NCBI RefSeq assembly: GCF_030159995.1 | Contig: NZ_BSNM01000015.1 | Coordinates: forward strand, 124,001 to 188,000 | Direction of reading: 5' to 3' | DNA from: Litoribrevibacter albus | GTDB taxonomy: Bacteria; Pseudomonadota; Gammaproteobacteria; Pseudomonadales; Litoribrevibacteraceae | DNA length: 64,000 bases | Shown here: piece after piece, positions 20,701-27,266 of the stretch | How the letters are laid out: each line of letters starts with the position of its first letter | How positions within the stretch are numbered: the first letter of the stretch is position 1 | Program-made: the position numbers and the translations under genes | Notes under the pieces: generated by a model | Database searches by the model: none | What the model was told of the DNA's origin: nothing | The model's input: only the letters and a program-made list of their open reading frames with translations

Positions 20701-20783
20701 GTCTCAACGTAAAACTGCGTCGGATTCTGGTTGATGATCAAGACGTGGACTTATTCGGTATCGGTTTGGGAGTTAGTTTTTAA
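8718..20783 (+). CDS. Giant surface protein: DUF4347, 14 x 124-aa repeats, Calx-beta, Ig-like, anchor-U, GlyGly-CTERM-like tail and OM-barrel-like C-terminus
   Basis: 4021 residues. An N-terminal Sec signal peptide ends near ...APAQA. A DUF4347 domain (about 135-305) has HIFSHG (H194) and YGCELA (C237), resembling the His/Cys pair of clan-CD cysteine peptidases. A beta-rich domain (305-450) precedes 14 tandem repeats of about 124 residues (452-2191), 4 Calx-beta domains (2192-2642), 5 Ig/cadherin-like DEDxxxxxxVLxND domains (2642-3119), a putative-Ig domain and thrombospondin-3-like Asp-rich calcium loops. A choice-of-anchor-U domain (about 3590-3765) follows, then SGSGGGSFGWGW plus a hydrophobic segment and basic residues. 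From M3805 there is a second signal-like stretch ending LKSQAQ and about 190 residues resembling an 8-strand outer-membrane barrel ending GIGLGVSF. The ATG has AAGG about 9 bases upstream. It is likely a calcium-stabilised adhesin or surface filament. Confidence 0.9.
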   Translation: MNKHVLKGITSAMMSLGVCNVAPAQAYSAYTPGAVQTYARQNRVGAAPMPLGHPSLNNSPSSRTEKQLLTQRQRNQPVSLIQQVTSANEVYLNSAAHRDLDLQDATSTKTTSTKTTSTETRVSEIPTDLVIETRHAISELIIIDQAVADKHLIYRQLKPGMEIREINAFDDGLVQLSTILSDYHDLDALHIFSHGRDGAILLGNSQINEAKLNHEINALSDIDGALKDGADLLLYGCELAKTEQGEQLLELIASQANVDVAASNDLTGNSQLGGDWDLEIQTGDIETELLANSIAMQDFSTVLLDSTLSGSEFSSSGYTDPKTTTVGSYTARLSSNSSGMGDYSFKCANVANYCIEDYGSNGNGVGTKIYLDFTGGQEFDITSLYIYSTTAQDFTFESNNGDSSTLSLGAGGSSSPTLNWTGITKLTIRRTDNGTFGRLKIGTFVLTNIQNPTTPTISGVTYDSSSGNLVVTGTNFEAKTGAANDITVNKLTITGEGGGGSAYTLTSSTNVEIDSATQFTVPISGTDKLRVDALLNKNSTSADDGTSYNLAAADDYVANVTTGDTSSSTNGITVSNYANPNITSSTYDASTGALVVTGSGFSSVSGANNDVIANTFTFTGDGGDTYTLTDSSNVDVTSATSFTITLSATDKQHVNGILNKNLTSAESGQTYNLEAADNWMAGGASNSNIADSTATINVSNVTAPAVTSATYNQGTGVLTVTGTNFVNKVGATNDVDVSKLTLTGEGGNTYTLTTSNVEITSATSFSVTLNATDKLVVNGLLNKNGTQADDGATNYNLNLADDYMPAVATSTNIADATNAVTVSNVQVPTITSATYDANSKALVVTGTGFARKYGAANDIDTTKLSLTGESGNSYTLTGSAVEISSETAFTVTLSDTDKLNVNGLLNKDGTTSDGGTTYNLVGAEDWQQGAAASATIADTTGNSITVSSSADPTITSATYDYSSGVLAVTGTRFVKKPGLTNDVDLTKLALLGEASGTRTLTTTNVEITDETGFSVSLNSADKTAVNALLNTNGTQSADSTTYNLNASDNWMAGAATNNDISDASGNGITVSNVPVPAITSATYNYGTGVLVVTGTDFVSKSGALNDIDVTKLTINGEGNNTYTLTSSNVEISSATSFSVTLNATDQININVLLNKNGTTADGGATYNLAAAEDWMAGTAASTIIADLTLNGITVSGVTTPTITSATYDATSGALVVTGTNLVGYPGATNDVDVSLLTLTGDNGNFYTLTSASDVEITSSTSFTITLTGADKTNVDGLLNKNGTTSDVSGTTYNIAGADNWMPGAPPSVDISDTTGNGITVSNVTVPTITSATYDATSGVVVVTGTNLRNYSGASNDVDVSLLTFTGDSGATYTLTSATDVEITSATQFTLTLSGADKTNVDGLLNKNGTTSDSGTTYNLAVADNWMPSTLNSASSGDLTGNGITVSNVTTPTITSSTYDFTSGVLSVTGTNFRNLSGSSNDVDTTKLSLKGEGTNSYTLTGASVEITSATAFSLTLSDTDKINVNGLLNKDGTSADDATTYNLAAADDWLPSALSATDISDATNSVTVSNVVTPTITSITYDYATGVVTVTGTNFVKTVGAANDVDISLFTFTGENGASYTLASSTDIEITSSTSFTFTLTGADLTGVNALMTANGTTAGSGTTYNVSAADNWMRGAAGSANIADTTGNSITVSNAPTPAITSATYDATTGILVVTGSNFAAKSGALNDVSVSKLTLTGEASATYTLTSSDVEIDSATQFTVTLNATDKLTVNGLLNTNGTQSDDSTAYNLAAADDFIAETTAGNSSDTTGNAITVSNVVSPQITSATYDASAGSLVVTGTNFVHASGSSNDVDISLLTFTGEGGSTYTIASASDVEVTSATQFTVTLTGQDQTNINGLLNKNGTVSDDATTFNLAAADNWMTGAAAADNVADGTNGVTVSNVAAPTITSATYDATSGILVITGTNFSSVPGAANDADISALTLVGEASNSYTISSSTDVEVSSTTELSVTLTGTDKTSVDGLLNKNGTSSDDVTTYNLAAADDWLAGAASSTDIADATNGVTVSNVTVPTITSATYDGTSGTLVVTGTNLRSLSGAANDADFSKLTLSGQGGSSYTLTTSSVDITSATTFSAVLNSTDQSNLAVLLNKNGTSAVDATVYNLSAADNWMPGAAATTDLSDTTGNGITVSNVANPTVTLSANSNTVAEASGSSVITATLSAATSVDVTVNLAYTGTATSVADYSTTGSSITISSGSLTGSVTLQAVQDASVESNETIVVDIDSITGNTATEATTQQQTVTIADDDTTTVTLTASASSIAEAAGTSTITATLGSASFEDVTVSLGYSGTATSGTDYVTPASSITITAGQTTGSTTLTATADSTVETGETIIVDITGVSGGSASESGAQQQTVTITDDDSATVTLSASTSTIAEAAGSSTITATLDQATYENVTVNLGYSGTASSGIDYATPAGSITITAGQTTGSTTLTATADSSVEASETIIVDVTAVSGGSASENGTQQQTVTITDDDTTSVTLAASSSSIVEAAGTSTITASLSSATYEDVTISLGYSGTATSGTDYATPASSITITAGQTSGSTTLTATQDSSEESDETIIVDITGVSGGSASESGTQQQTVTITNDDNETTADTATVDEDSSVQVDVLSNDVGAGSALNPASVAIVTSATSGSTSINTANGVITYTPTADFNGSDSFAYTVADTQGNTSASTTVSITVTAVNDAPVAVADTATVTEDSSVVIDVLSNDTDVDGANEINSASLAVSSQPSNGSVVVANNKVTYTPASDYYGSDTFEYTVNDNTGAVSSTGTVTINVSGINDAPTVVADTVQTDEDTAVSIAVLDNDSDSDGTIDVSTIAVVVDPSNGTVTALSDGSFTYMPNADYNGSDSFTYTVKDDQDAVSSQATVSITVNAVNDAPVAGNDVAVLQEDSNIDINVAGNDSDVDSTLDLSSLTVSVQPTQGTVTLVNNMFRYTPNQNFDGSDSFSYTIDDAEGNTSNVASVAITVQSVNDEPLANNDDVTTDEDTPVDISILANDQDIDGTLDATSVVTAQPSNGSIQVNNGVVTYTPAENFSGTDQFTYTVNDDSGASSNSATVSITITSVNDLPVISGTPDANVLEGAAYSFTPTLSDVEGDSLTVTATNLPAWLTLNSSTGALSGSPVVGEAGVYADIVLQVSDGQGSTDLTAFTIEVIGDNDTDGLANSEDLDDDNDGMSDEFEIANGFDAFNPADASQDADNDGLSNLDEQNAGSNPLADDQAPEIAAAQALNLNATGLLTSVTGLVAPTSVDALDGEVTVALVGGTPDNLAPGAHTYTWFSVDAAGNRAESAQQINVYPLISLSKDQMVGEGVNGQIRVLLNGSAPSYPLTVSYEVDGTADGADHNLVSGDVVFEEGEVTKLIPFTINDDQTVEGTEQVVVSLVGDNNFGIKKTHTITIVEENVAPQVELTITQGGEAQLIVEQTSGVVNFSALITDPNPNDQHTVEWQFTGNVVTEVVSDTQRQLNPANLEPGVYQAKVTVFDDGLPPTSNEVSISYRVVQSLAPLSSSLDSDGDGISDSDEGWGDDDQDGQPNYLDSSSLSNVLNEVAEDGFKFLIETEPGLQLVLGERALSNDGRGAKVEEDSLPASLQIPSDEIQNFSGYFDFVVNDLPVIGQSVNIVIPQRMEIPENVLYRKFDGVWYTFVEDANNTLMSAPGEQGACPPPESDEYRPGLNAGDWCVQLTIEDGGPNDADGMANGTVIDPGGVGTLTNASVKSSGSGGGSFGWGWIIMMIGMVMMKLAGQFKSAGRLTAMSLPTVLGMGLLVPPLLLTPLKSQAQDWTSTLKERSYLEVNLFRVTTSQTQRDFRNGLASDGFTVDIDEYDTDRTGHQFVWGYRYLDWSFAEVGYLDLGNVDVNFSTLTANTSDLEKSFNKHYPVTGQGLTLGNRFQAEPLPDVTVFGEAGLFFWKQDIDVSGTNIEGDDANETDVYIGFGAGYRLDQHMSLNVKLRRILVDDQDVDLFGIGLGVSF
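9034..9078 (+). repeat. Three 15-nt in-frame repeats (TSTKT linker)
   Basis: CTTCTACAAAAACCA, CATCTACAAAAACCA and CATCTACTGAAACCC encode a Thr/Ser/Lys linker (TSTKTTSTKTTSTET) between the N-terminal region and DUF4347. The near-identical DNA suggests recent slippage or duplication. Confidence 0.8.
10071..15290 (+). repeat. Array of 14 coding repeats, about 373 bp (124 aa) each
   Basis: Each unit begins P(T/A)ITSATYD(A)(T)SGxLVVTGTNF, continues (N)DVDVSxLTxTGEGG, TYTLTS and VEITSAT, then LLNKNGTTSDDGTTYNLAAA and DNWMxGA, and ends TGNGITVSNV. The opening resembles IPT/TIG-type Ig folds, but the second half (NKNGT...YNL) is not part of a family I recognise. Units are diverged at DNA level, so the array is old rather than freshly amplified. 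All 14 remain in frame and nearly equal in length. Confidence 0.9.
20130..20783 (+). other. In-frame signal-like segment plus outer-membrane-barrel-like module at the end of the giant ORF
   Basis: An in-frame ATG at 20130 (residue 3805) begins MSLPTVLGMGLLVPPLLLTP, ending at a plausible signal-peptidase site KSQA/Q. About 190 residues follow with alternating strands, aromatic girdles (YLEVNLFRV, FVWGYRYLDWSFAEVGYLDL) and terminal Phe, as in small OmpA/OmpW-type barrels. GGCGGGG lies about 13 bases upstream, so internal translation is possible but weakly supported. The module sits directly after the GlyGly-CTERM-like hydrophobic helix and its basic KSAGR stop-transfer. The two sibling anchored proteins lack it. 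Confidence 0.65.
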
Positions 20784-23700
20784 TGGAATGGGCAAAAAAA
20801 ACGATTTTATCGGCGGCGATGCTTGGCTGTTTAGGTGTTAATCCCGGTTTATATGCTCAACAATCCGGTTCACTGGGGTTGCATTCGAGCAACAGCAATT
20901 CAATGAAAGCCATTCTGGCTGAAATTGAAACGCTTGAAAATAAAAGTGATCCTAAGTGCTATGCCACCGCTTCTCGCTTAGAAGATTTTATCTATGGTAC
21001 GCCACTCTCGGATAAGGCCCGTTTTGCTAAAAATATCCTTCAAAAACAATGGGCGATGAAGGTTTGGTCAAAAGCATCGGCATTGGCAGCACAGAACGGC
21101 GAGAATCAGGTTGCGGCCAATTACGTAAACGATGTTGTCTCGTCCATGTTCAGCTATAAAGTGAACGATGAAGGTCTGTGGACGATTTCGTTTGTGAAGG
21201 ATATAGCATCCGCCAAAGACAATACGGTTAAGAATGACAAGATAACCCTAGGTAAGAACGATAAGCGTCATTATGGCAGTATTGCTTATTCATTGCGTGC
21301 GATTTTGGCTGTACAACAAGAAAGTCTGATGGATGCAGAGCTTTCTTTGTTACCTTTAACTCAGCCAGCAATTAACGCGTTGGATGAGTCGCTTGATTTC
21401 TTCACTCTGGCTGTGTTGAACAAGGCAGATAAAGAAGCCCGAATCCAGAGTCAGCATGAGCTTACTGAAGTCTTACTGGTAGATACCTGGAATGCTTTGG
21501 ATTCTGGAGTTATGCCAGAACAAAAACTTGCAGAGACAGCGCCTAAGTCTCCGGCATCGCTTGCATTGCTGCGAGATATCATCGACCAAAAAGTAAGATC
21601 GTTTGCGAAATATAATGATGTAAACAATCAGCTTTTTGTTCGGAACTTACAAGTCTACTTTGCCCGTAACAGTTGGCCAAAAGACGAAAATGAAGCGAAG
21701 TTATTTAAGCAGCAATTTACAGAAACCTTAATCTTGTTTACTGCTGATTTGTATAAAGGCGCAGAACAAATTGCGCTGGCGAACGCTCATCACACAATCA
21801 AAGAGTCCGATGTAAAACAATTCCTGAATTCATTTATTCCTCATAAAATTAATGAATACGAAGATGCGTTGTTTTTTCCGAAGTTGCCCCAGAAGGATCA
21901 GGTCTTTATCGAATCCTATGATTTCGATTCCTTCCGTGACAGTGGTGTTCACTGGAACTACCTGAAATACGCATTGTTTTCGCCTAATTTTAAAGCGAAT
22001 CTAGAGCCAGACCCGTTTGCTGTGGAATTACTTGCCGAGAATGTCGCGCAATTTGGCGTGTTATTACTGCGGGTTACAGGGCAAGTCGGAAAAGAAGCCG
22101 GGGATAATAGAATTAAAACAGCGCACTTTTTACAAGCTGCGCGTTCCATCCAGCAAAGAATCAATCAACATGCGTTAGTCAAAGATGACAAGAAAGATGA
22201 GTTGCTGGGCTTAGCATCTGCGAAAAGCTCGACTCAATTGGATGCGTCTTCATCCGCTACGTTATTTACTGATGCAACGTCTAAGCTGAACCTCAATATG
22301 CAACACCATTCCTCGGACTGGTTGAATCGTTTATTGAGAAGCTACCTTAAAAAAGATGAGCAGACCGGCATTATTACGATTCCGCCTGCGTTTGGTGGTT
22401 CTGGTATTGCGTCTGATGATATCAACAATGATGGGCTTGCAGATTTACTTATTCTCAGTGGTTCAGGCAATCGTCTTTATTTAAACAGAAAAGATCACTT
22501 TGAGGACGTTACCGAAAAGTCAGGTCTGAACTGGTTACGCGAACAGGATAATCGTCCGGGAGAACCTCGTCAGCCTTTGATTGCAGATATCAATAACGAC
22601 GGCCTACAAGACATAATTATTACCTACGTTGACGATTCTCATCGAGTCTATAAAAACCTTGGTAATGAGACCTTTGAGGATGTCACCAAGCAGAGTGGTC
22701 TTGGGGGCGTTAATCTGGTTGCCGGACCAGCCACTGTATTCGATTATGACAACGACGGCCTGTTAGATATTTATATCACCTACTTTGGTGATTACATCCA
22801 CGGTGTGTTACCCACATTAAAACGCCGAAACGATAACGGCTTACCCAACAAGTTATTCCGAAATGTCGGGGATTTTAAATTCGAAGATGTAACAGAGGGC
22901 AGTGGTTTAGCCGATACCGGCTGGGGCCAGGCAGTTGCTCATACAGACTTTGATTCGGACGGCAGACAAGACCTGATTGTCGGTAATGATTTTGGTGTGA
23001 ATGGCTATTACCGAAACTTGGGTGGCGGCAAGTTTAAAAATGTCAGCCGTGAAATCGGAACCGATAAACCCTCTTATACGATGGGTATTGGCATCACCGA
23101 TCTAAATAATGACCTAGTGCCCGATATCTACATTTCGAACATCGTCACGATGAATAAAGATCAGAAATACGTGTTGCCAAGTGAAGAAACGACGATGGTC
23201 TTTAATCCTCAAAAACTTGCCAATATGCGGGTGATTGAGGCCAACGATTTGTTTGTTTCGAAGCAAGATGATCAAGGGAACCGAAGCTACTATTCCAGTA
23301 AAGCGGTGACTCGTGGCCTGTCTTCAACCGGATGGGCGTGGGATGCGGATTTCTTTGATTTTGATAATGACGGGGATGACGATCTGTATGTGTTGAACGG
23401 GATGAACGAATACAACCTATACAGCAATGAAAACCCCTATTATCGGGACCCGATACACAACAAAAAAATGAATTCCTATATGCCCGTGGCAGAGAAAGAA
23501 AGTAATGTCTTTTTCATCAATGAAGACGGGAAACTGCAGAACCGATCAGAAGGCAGTGGTGCAAATCTACTGTCTAATTCAAGAAGTGCGACTTACCTCG
23601 ATTATGATCAGGATGGCGACTTGGACATGATTCTGAATAACTATCATGGGCCTGTCGTTGCTTACCAAAACAACAGCGAACAATTCAACAATAACTGGTT

Positions 23701-24085
23701 GAACGTCAAGTTAACCGGCTCTCCTAAAGATGGTATTAACCGCGATGCGATTGGGGCATTGGTGATTGCTGAACTGGACAACGGCGAGCGTGTTTGGCGA
23801 GAAGTTCATGGTTCTGAAGGGTACATGTCTGTTCACCCCAAAGTTCAACACCTTGGGTTAGGTAAGGCTGATCGTGCCAAGTTAACCGTTGTTTGGCCGA
23901 ATGGTGAGCGTTCTGATATCGGCCAGGTCGATGCAAAACAGTCGATCTCGATTGATTACCGTGCGTTGAAAAACAGTTCGTTGAAATACAGCACGTTGGA
24001 AAATAGCACGTTGAAGAAAGGCGCCTCTGAACGCATTCGTACTAGCTCTTCGGATGCAGGCAGTGTTTCGGACAGAACCCTTTAG
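20783..24085 (+). CDS. Secreted FG-GAP/VCBS-repeat protein with ASPIC/UnbV domain (CRTAC1-like)
   Basis: 1100 residues with a signal peptide (ILSAAMLGCLGVNPGLYAQ). Residues about 30-500 form a helical region I do not recognise. From about 540 there are at least seven Asp-rich calcium loops of FG-GAP/VCBS type, such as DINNDGLADLLI, DYDNDGLLDIYI, DFDSDGRQDLIV and DYDQDGDLDMIL, predicting a beta-propeller. Residues about 986-1050 are an ASPIC/UnbV domain (DAIGALVIAELDNGERVWRE, then GYMSVHPKVQHLGLG). The start overlaps the giant gene's stop by one base (TAATG), implying translational coupling and joint production. It is likely a calcium-binding extracellular or periplasmic partner of the giant protein. 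The C-terminus holds a 15-nt coding repeat. Confidence 0.87.
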   Translation: MEWAKKTILSAAMLGCLGVNPGLYAQQSGSLGLHSSNSNSMKAILAEIETLENKSDPKCYATASRLEDFIYGTPLSDKARFAKNILQKQWAMKVWSKASALAAQNGENQVAANYVNDVVSSMFSYKVNDEGLWTISFVKDIASAKDNTVKNDKITLGKNDKRHYGSIAYSLRAILAVQQESLMDAELSLLPLTQPAINALDESLDFFTLAVLNKADKEARIQSQHELTEVLLVDTWNALDSGVMPEQKLAETAPKSPASLALLRDIIDQKVRSFAKYNDVNNQLFVRNLQVYFARNSWPKDENEAKLFKQQFTETLILFTADLYKGAEQIALANAHHTIKESDVKQFLNSFIPHKINEYEDALFFPKLPQKDQVFIESYDFDSFRDSGVHWNYLKYALFSPNFKANLEPDPFAVELLAENVAQFGVLLLRVTGQVGKEAGDNRIKTAHFLQAARSIQQRINQHALVKDDKKDELLGLASAKSSTQLDASSSATLFTDATSKLNLNMQHHSSDWLNRLLRSYLKKDEQTGIITIPPAFGGSGIASDDINNDGLADLLILSGSGNRLYLNRKDHFEDVTEKSGLNWLREQDNRPGEPRQPLIADINNDGLQDIIITYVDDSHRVYKNLGNETFEDVTKQSGLGGVNLVAGPATVFDYDNDGLLDIYITYFGDYIHGVLPTLKRRNDNGLPNKLFRNVGDFKFEDVTEGSGLADTGWGQAVAHTDFDSDGRQDLIVGNDFGVNGYYRNLGGGKFKNVSREIGTDKPSYTMGIGITDLNNDLVPDIYISNIVTMNKDQKYVLPSEETTMVFNPQKLANMRVIEANDLFVSKQDDQGNRSYYSSKAVTRGLSSTGWAWDADFFDFDNDGDDDLYVLNGMNEYNLYSNENPYYRDPIHNKKMNSYMPVAEKESNVFFINEDGKLQNRSEGSGANLLSNSRSATYLDYDQDGDLDMILNNYHGPVVAYQNNSEQFNNNWLNVKLTGSPKDGINRDAIGALVIAELDNGERVWREVHGSEGYMSVHPKVQHLGLGKADRAKLTVVWPNGERSDIGQVDAKQSISIDYRALKNSSLKYSTLENSTLKKGASERIRTSSSDAGSVSDRTL
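23963..24022 (+). repeat. Four degenerate 15-nt in-frame repeats at the 3' end of the FG-GAP gene
   Basis: Units GCGTTGAAAAACAGT, TCGTTGAAATACAGC, ACGTTGGAAAATAGC and ACGTTGAAGAAAGGC encode ALKNS-SLKYS-TLENS-TLKKG just past the ASPIC/UnbV domain. They form a short pentapeptide-like tail unlikely to belong to the domain fold. Confidence 0.8.
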
Positions 24086-24174
24086 AACAAGGTTATTTTC
24101 ACGCTTCACACTCGACAGCATGTTATTGGCTGGTTGAGTGTGGTTTCTAATAACAATGATGACGAGACAAGCTT

Positions 24175-26583
24175 GTGTTGGAGCGATTTACTAGGTTTAC
24201 CGCGATCAAGTTATCTCAGGTGCCTGTTTATACCATGGCTCTGTGCCTGTTTATGGGCGGTCATTGTTATGCGTTATCTGCTTTATCGCTTCAGGCGCCA
24301 CCTTCCTCGGATATTGCGAAAGACTCTCTGCAAGTGTGGCGTCATGAGTTCGAATCCAAACAGACGTTGATGACCGGCTTGCTAGAGGATCACATGTCCC
24401 CGCAATCGATTCATTACATCAACGGCTTGATTCTGGAGAATTCCCCTTATCTGTTAAAGCATGCAGTTAATCCCATTAACTGGCAACCCTGGTCTGAAAA
24501 CGTATTTCTTCAAGCTAAAGAACAAAAGAAGCTGGTATTCCTATCCATCGGCTATTCCAGTTGCCACTGGTGCAATGTTATGGAGAAGGAGAGTTTCAAT
24601 GACCTTGGTATCGCTGGGTTGCTGGCTGATGATTACATTGCAGTGAAAGTCGATAGAGAAGAAAGACCAGATGTTGATAGCTACTATACCTCGGTGTTAC
24701 AGGAGGTATTAGGAACCTCCGGCTGGCCCATTTCGGTCATTCTGAACGCCGCTGGTGATCCTCTTTTTGCGGCCTCGTATCTGCCAAAGCATAAGTTGTC
24801 GACCTTGTTGCCCCGTCTATCTCGCCTAATGAAAACTAATGCTGATCTGATGAATACGAATGCAAAACAGATTACCGCGTTGGTGAAGGAACGGTATACC
24901 AGGGTTCAATCTGCCACATGGGACCCCAAGGTATTAGAGACCACGACAAATGCCTTAAAAAAACGTTTAGATCCTGTGACAGGGGGGTACAAGGGTGCGC
25001 CTAAATTTCCTAACGAAGCCATGCTTTTGTTCGCGTTGGAGCGTTTATCACACGAATACGATGATCAGTTAGCAGAGTTAGTAAAGCTGCAACTTGCCAA
25101 TATGATGTCTAAAGCCATGTATGACCATGTTAATGGTGGCTTCCATCGTTATGTGACTGACGATCAGTGGTTATTACCCCATTTCGAAAAGATGCTTTAT
25201 AACCAGGCACAATTGTTAATGGTGTATAGCAAGGCTTATCAGTTATTTGCTGACCCTTTGTATCTGGCGGTGATCAATGATTTGTTCAGATTTAGCAGTG
25301 AACATTTATACGGTCAAGGCGAAGGCTTCTACACATCAATCAACGCAGTTTATCAAAAACAGGACGGTGGTTTTTACACATGGAAACCCGCTGAATTGGA
25401 TTCCTTATTACGCAATTTTGAAAGCCGAACTCTTGTTCAAAGGTATGCTTTGCCTGGCACCAATTTACAGGGGGTTTACTTTTCAGCGCCGTTTGATCCA
25501 AAAAATTCTGACCTAAAACACTTGTTAAAAGAACGTCGAGAGGGCTCACCAGAGGTAGATAAAAAAGTCATTACGGCCTGGAATGGCCTTATGATCAATG
25601 GGTTAGCGAATGCTTATTCGGTGACGGGCAACGAGAAAATGAAAGCTCTGGCCATTTCTACCGCACACACCATTTGGCGTAATCATTTTGACGCAGCACA
25701 AAACCGGTTAATCCGGTCTTCGTTTCAAGGGAAGACAAATCACCGCGGGCAATTATCCGATTATTCCTATTTGGCGAATGCATTTTTGAAGATTCATGAA
25801 CTCACCGAAGATGATGTTTGGTTAAAAAGAACACAAAAACTTGTTGATATTGTGAGTACGTACTTTACTGCAGGGAATGGTTCATTTTACTCAAGTGATG
25901 AGCGGAAAACTGACACTTGGAATGCAGAAAATCAAAACGTAAATGACCCTCAATCAGTTTCTGAAAACTTAACTACTTTTCAACGGCACCAGTACTTCAG
26001 AGACGGTGAATTATTTGCGGGTAATTCAGTCATGCTTGAGGTCATGCATAACCTTTGGTTGCGGACAGGAAATGGAGAGATAGGGACTATGTTATTGAGC
26101 ATGAAGGAAACTATCAAAAGCTATTTTGATCTTCAGCCGTTTGATAATTTATATGCCGGCAAAGTGCTTACAGAGATAAGCCAAGGAGCGACTGAACATC
26201 AGCAATATTTTGCGATGGGGAAAGGATACGTTGAGTTTAACTATCAACGTGCAAGTTGTGACCTTCCAGCCAATCTGGAATTTTCTATTAAGTTGAAAGA
26301 CGGCTGGCATATGAACTCCTCCAGCCCTAATAATCAGTACCTGATACCCACCCGGTTAACAGTTGACTCAGGACTAATCAAAGTGGATTACCCTAAAGAC
26401 AGTATCAGAAAGCTGACTTTTTCTGAACAAGCTCTGCGAGTGTATCAGGGGCAGTTTCGAATTCTGGCTCAAGCGCAGACCAATTCTTTAAGTAAATTAA
26501 AACTGGATTTACAAGTCTGTGGAGACAGGCAATGCCTGGCTCCACAAAGCATTAATTTTATGTTGGCTCAGTGTCAGTCATAG
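24175..26583 (+). CDS. Exported DUF255 (thioredoxin-fold, YyaL/SSP411-like) protein with a C-terminal DsbD-alpha-like domain
   Basis: 802 residues from GTG at 24175; ATG at 24235 is an alternative. A hydrophobic N-terminus ([19 protein letters not shown]) predicts export. Residues about 80-245 form a DUF255 thioredoxin-like domain with [10 protein letters not shown] (C130, C133), then [10 protein letters not shown] and GTSGWP. A (alpha/alpha)-barrel region follows (about 260-680), with [20 protein letters not shown] and [14 protein letters not shown] as in the YyaL family. The last about 110 residues, with WHMNSSSP and [11 protein letters not shown], resemble the N-terminal domain of DsbD with its Cys pair. 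Relatives are usually cytoplasmic, so export is unusual. A thiol-disulfide role in maturing the neighbouring surface proteins is inference. Confidence 0.82.
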   Translation: MLERFTRFTAIKLSQVPVYTMALCLFMGGHCYALSALSLQAPPSSDIAKDSLQVWRHEFESKQTLMTGLLEDHMSPQSIHYINGLILENSPYLLKHAVNPINWQPWSENVFLQAKEQKKLVFLSIGYSSCHWCNVMEKESFNDLGIAGLLADDYIAVKVDREERPDVDSYYTSVLQEVLGTSGWPISVILNAAGDPLFAASYLPKHKLSTLLPRLSRLMKTNADLMNTNAKQITALVKERYTRVQSATWDPKVLETTTNALKKRLDPVTGGYKGAPKFPNEAMLLFALERLSHEYDDQLAELVKLQLANMMSKAMYDHVNGGFHRYVTDDQWLLPHFEKMLYNQAQLLMVYSKAYQLFADPLYLAVINDLFRFSSEHLYGQGEGFYTSINAVYQKQDGGFYTWKPAELDSLLRNFESRTLVQRYALPGTNLQGVYFSAPFDPKNSDLKHLLKERREGSPEVDKKVITAWNGLMINGLANAYSVTGNEKMKALAISTAHTIWRNHFDAAQNRLIRSSFQGKTNHRGQLSDYSYLANAFLKIHELTEDDVWLKRTQKLVDIVSTYFTAGNGSFYSSDERKTDTWNAENQNVNDPQSVSENLTTFQRHQYFRDGELFAGNSVMLEVMHNLWLRTGNGEIGTMLLSMKETIKSYFDLQPFDNLYAGKVLTEISQGATEHQQYFAMGKGYVEFNYQRASCDLPANLEFSIKLKDGWHMNSSSPNNQYLIPTRLTVDSGLIKVDYPKDSIRKLTFSEQALRVYQGQFRILAQAQTNSLSKLKLDLQVCGDRQCLAPQSINFMLAQCQS

Positions 26584-26605
26584 ACATGCAATGACTGTTG
26601 TTAGC

Positions 26606-26714
26606 ATGTTTGGACTGAGATGTTTGGACTGAGACATTTGAAGAAAGGTGTTTAAGGCAACGGCTTTGGAAACCACGGTTTTAAAAAGCAGTTTGGAAAC
26701 AGCAGTTTGGAAAT
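26606..26714 (+). repeat. Two 14-nt tandem-repeat pairs after the DUF255 gene
   Basis: ATGTTTGGACTGAG occurs twice in tandem (26606-26633). AGCAGTTTGGAAAC occurs twice (26687-26714, last base changed), with a third diverged copy ACGGCTTTGGAAAC at 26660-26673. The 249-base gap 26584-26832 holds little else apart from these arrays and the ribosome site of the next gene. Confidence 0.75.
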
Positions 26715-26832
26715 ACTCATGGTTGTGCGTAATTCCGTGTAATTGAAGGTAATTGTAGTAAGTCGCAATACGCCTAACACTGGACAGATTTACGCTACGA
26801 ATTTGATACATAGCTTGAAGAGAGTCGTCATT

Positions 26833-27261
26833 ATGATCACCACATTTCGTTCACTTATTGTCTCGTTGATGAGAGGTTCTATTGGAACTTTTCTAACGGT
26901 AAGTGTTGTGTTTTCTCCAGCTGGCATTGCTGCAACGGTTCAAGGTGGTTCAGACGGAATCATGCTTTTAGAGTTGCCTGTGGAGTACACAATAGTGCAA
27001 TTGGATGGTGATGATGGCACTCAACTCAGCAGCAAAAATGGCATGTTTGAAACGGAAGACGGTTTTTCTGATGGCTTTTATACCTACAAAATTTTAACAG
27101 AAGTGGCTGTTGAGCCTTCTGCGCGAAGGAATGAACCCATGCTGGATAACGGGCGTGATCCGAATGTTAAGCCCGCTTCCTTCTATTTAAAAACCATTGA
27201 ATCTAAACGCTTTTTAATCATGGATGGCCTAGTTGTCAACCCTGACCTAGCAGAGGAATAG
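26833..27261 (+). CDS. Small secreted protein of unknown function
   Basis: 142 residues from ATG at 26833, with GAAGAGAG about 9 bases upstream. Upstream in-frame TTG codons have no such support. A signal peptide (FLTVSVVFSPAGIAA) is followed by an acidic mature part with short strands (IMLLELPVEYTIVQLDGDDG). I recognise no domain. The stop is five bases before the S74-chaperone gene start, so the two are certainly co-transcribed. It could be a base or adaptor protein for that fibre; this is inference from position only. Confidence 0.72.
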   Translation: MITTFRSLIVSLMRGSIGTFLTVSVVFSPAGIAATVQGGSDGIMLLELPVEYTIVQLDGDDGTQLSSKNGMFETEDGFSDGFYTYKILTEVAVEPSARRNEPMLDNGRDPNVKPASFYLKTIESKRFLIMDGLVVNPDLAEE

Positions 27262-27266
27262 TTGGT

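Noticed and set aside
8718-20783. RTX/type I secretion adhesin
   Set aside because: No GGxGxDxxx nonapeptide repeats or C-terminal type I signal are seen. The N-terminus has a Sec signal and the C-terminus an anchor and barrel-like module.
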